Assembly: GCF_042654365.1 (NCBI RefSeq) | Contig: NZ_JBHSGG010000002.1 | Location: forward strand, 248,001 to 312,000 | From: Coralloluteibacterium thermophilum | Lineage (GTDB): Bacteria; Pseudomonadota; Gammaproteobacteria; Xanthomonadales; Xanthomonadaceae | Length of the DNA: 64,000 nt | Direction of reading: 5' to 3' | Shown: positions 62,686 through 64,000 of the stretch, piece after piece | Layout: each line of letters opens with the position of its first letter | Position numbering within the stretch: the first letter of the stretch is position 1 | Notes under the pieces: model-generated | Told to the model about the DNA's origin: nothing | Seen by the model: only the letters and a program-made list of their open reading frames with translations | Database searches by the model: none | Made by a program: the position numbers and the translations under genes

Positions 62686-64000
62686 ATGTCCATGGTGGAA
62701 CCCGTTGTCGCCGCCGCAGAACGCCCCATGAGCGAGTACAACGCGCTCGTGGCGGCGGCGCCCGGCGTGCTCGATGCCATTCCCGGCGCCGTCTATCTCT
62801 GCGACAGCGAAGGCTGGCTCGTCAGATACAATGCCGAGGCCGCCGCGCTCTGGGGGCGCGAGCCGCGGCTGGACCAGGCAAGGGAGCGCTACTGCGGCTC
62901 GCATCGGCTCCACCAGGTCGACGGCGCCCCGCTCCCGCACGAGGACTGCCCCATGGCGGAGGCGGTGCGCAGCGGCCGGACGACCCGCAACGCCGAAGTC
63001 GTGATCGAGCGGCCCGACGGCACGACCCTGACCGCCCTCGTCAACATCCGGCCCCTCCGGGACCGCGACGGCACGATCCAGGGCGCGATCAACGTCTTCC
63101 AGGACATCAGCGCCCAGAAGGCCATGGAGGAGGCGCTCCGCCGCAGGACCGAGGATCTCGAGGACTTCTTCGAGAACAGCGCGATCGGCCTGCACATCGT
63201 GGAGGGGGACGGCGTCATCCGGCGCGCGAACCGGGCTGAGCTCGAACTTCTCGGCTACGCCGCGGAGGAGTACGTCGGCCGCGCCATTTCCGAGTTCCAC
63301 GTCGATGCGCCCGTGATCGACGACATTCTCCAGCGCCTCTCCCGCGGCGACAGGCTGGATCGCTACCCGGCCCGGCTGCGCGCCAGGGACGGCTCGATCC
63401 GGCACGTGCTGATCACGTCCAACAGCCGCTTCGAGGACGGGAAGTTCGTGGGCACGCGCTGCTTCACGACGGACGTCAGCGACCTGCAGGCGGCGAAGGA
63501 GGCGCGGCGCGACAGCGAGGAGCGGCTGGCCGCCACCTACGAGGCGGCGATCGTCGGACTCGCGGAGGTCGACGAGCGCGGCCGCTACGTGCGGGTCAAC
63601 GACGCGCTGTGCGCGATCCTCGGACGACCGCGCGAGCAGGTCCTCGGGACGGACCTGATCGAGATCACCCACCCCGACGACCGCCACATCGAGGCCGAGC
63701 AGTACGCACGCCAGGTGCGCGGGGAACTCGCGAGCTACAGGGTCGAGAAGCGCGCGATCCGGCCCGACGGCTCGATCGTCCACCTCCATGTGTCGAGCTC
63801 GTCGGTCCGGGACGAGCACGGCCGCTTCCGCTACGGCGTGCGCGTCATCCAGGACGTGACCGAGCGCAGGCGGATGGCGGACGCGATCCAGGCGAACGAG
63901 CGGCGGCTGCGCGAGCTGCTCGACGCGCTGCCCGCCGCGATCTACACCACGGACGCCGAAGGCCGCATCACCTTCTACAACCGGGCCGCCGTGCACCTGT
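62686..64000 (+). CDS. multi-PAS sensor protein (truncated by the window end)
   Basis: At least 438 codons from ATG 62686, with AAGG 7 nt upstream; the frame is open to the last base. It has four PAS domains in tandem: AIPGAVYLCDSEGWLVRYNAEAAALWG (about 25), FFENSAIGLHIVEGDGVIRRANRAELELLGY (about 165), TYEAAIVGLAEVDERGRYVRVNDALCAILG (about 285) and LLDALPAAIYTTDAEGRITFYNRA (about 415). The first three have PAC-like ends (for example GVRVIQDVTERRRM). The output domain is not in the window, but such proteins are usually histidine kinases or GGDEF/EAL proteins. No signal peptide or membrane segment is seen in this part. Confidence 0.85.
   Translation, partial: MSMVEPVVAAAERPMSEYNALVAAAPGVLDAIPGAVYLCDSEGWLVRYNAEAAALWGREPRLDQARERYCGSHRLHQVDGAPLPHEDCPMAEAVRSGRTTRNAEVVIERPDGTTLTALVNIRPLRDRDGTIQGAINVFQDISAQKAMEEALRRRTEDLEDFFENSAIGLHIVEGDGVIRRANRAELELLGYAAEEYVGRAISEFHVDAPVIDDILQRLSRGDRLDRYPARLRARDGSIRHVLITSNSRFEDGKFVGTRCFTTDVSDLQAAKEARRDSEERLAATYEAAIVGLAEVDERGRYVRVNDALCAILGRPREQVLGTDLIEITHPDDRHIEAEQYARQVRGELASYRVEKRAIRPDGSIVHLHVSSSSVRDEHGRFRYGVRVIQDVTERRRMADAIQANERRLRELLDALPAAIYTTDAEGRITFYNRAAVHL

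Overview
The window comes from a very GC-rich gammaproteobacterium, most likely of the Lysobacterales (Xanthomonadales). Three things suggest this: a Clp/CRP-type regulator next to trpG-trpD-trpC, a xanthomonadin-type aryl-polyene gene set with an XanB2-like chorismatase, and intergenic arrays of short GC-rich palindromes. The placement is inferred from gene content; no rRNA or complete marker gene is present.

Layout. 1-5.5 kb: end of a CRP-family gene, a TauE/SafE permease, then trpG-trpD-trpC-HAD hydrolase on the minus strand and a secreted alpha/beta hydrolase. 5.6-10.4 kb: an AcoR-type sigma54 activator, a TonB-dependent receptor and a cytochrome b561. 10.5-25.4 kb: a C1/alcohol-oxidation region. 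A long minus-strand gene train encodes S-(hydroxymethyl)glutathione dehydrogenase, a Gfa-like protein, a XoxF-type (lanthanide-dependent) PQQ dehydrogenase, a XoxJ-like binding protein fused to ankyrin repeats, a cytochrome c, a beta-propeller protein and a LuxR-type response regulator. A histidine kinase and two more TonB receptors lie next to it. The kinase/FecA-like promoter region and the promoter region of the second receptor share a 13-bp palindrome. 25.8-39 kb: an acyl-CoA synthetase, then the polyene genes (chorismatase, halogenase-like flavoprotein, ACP, two hotdog dehydratase-like proteins, acyltransferase, LolA-like protein, MMPL exporter), bounded and interrupted by repeat arrays. 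39.2-41.9 kb: aceE with a good intrinsic terminator.

41.9-51.4 kb is an accessory region. It starts immediately after the aceE terminator with visibly lower-GC DNA carrying a compact three-gene operon: a beta-class DNA methyltransferase, a MORC/MutL-like GHKL ATPase and an unrecognised Rossmann-like protein. This is the best candidate for an undescribed system. A second module follows (DUF2075 helicase with an N-terminal nuclease-like domain, a membrane protein, a PD-(D/E)XK protein), then a decayed toxin/immunity-like locus and an IS3-family fragment.

51.4-64 kb: a TrmY-type SPOUT methyltransferase unusual for a bacterium, another repeat array, a PhnB/VOC protein, two DUF885 peptidase-like genes, a DosP-like oxygen-sensor phosphodiesterase with an altered distal haem position, an MDR oxidoreductase plus a fragment duplicated from it, and a multi-PAS sensor gene that runs off the end.

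How the parts fit: the XoxF region can oxidise methanol or another alcohol in the periplasm, pass electrons to the cytochrome c, and remove formaldehyde through the glutathione pathway. The three TonB receptors are reasonable candidates for metal (lanthanide or iron) uptake, and the kinase/regulator pair probably links both. Roughly a tenth of the window is non-coding repeat array, and several gene 3' ends sit exactly at the edge of such repeats.
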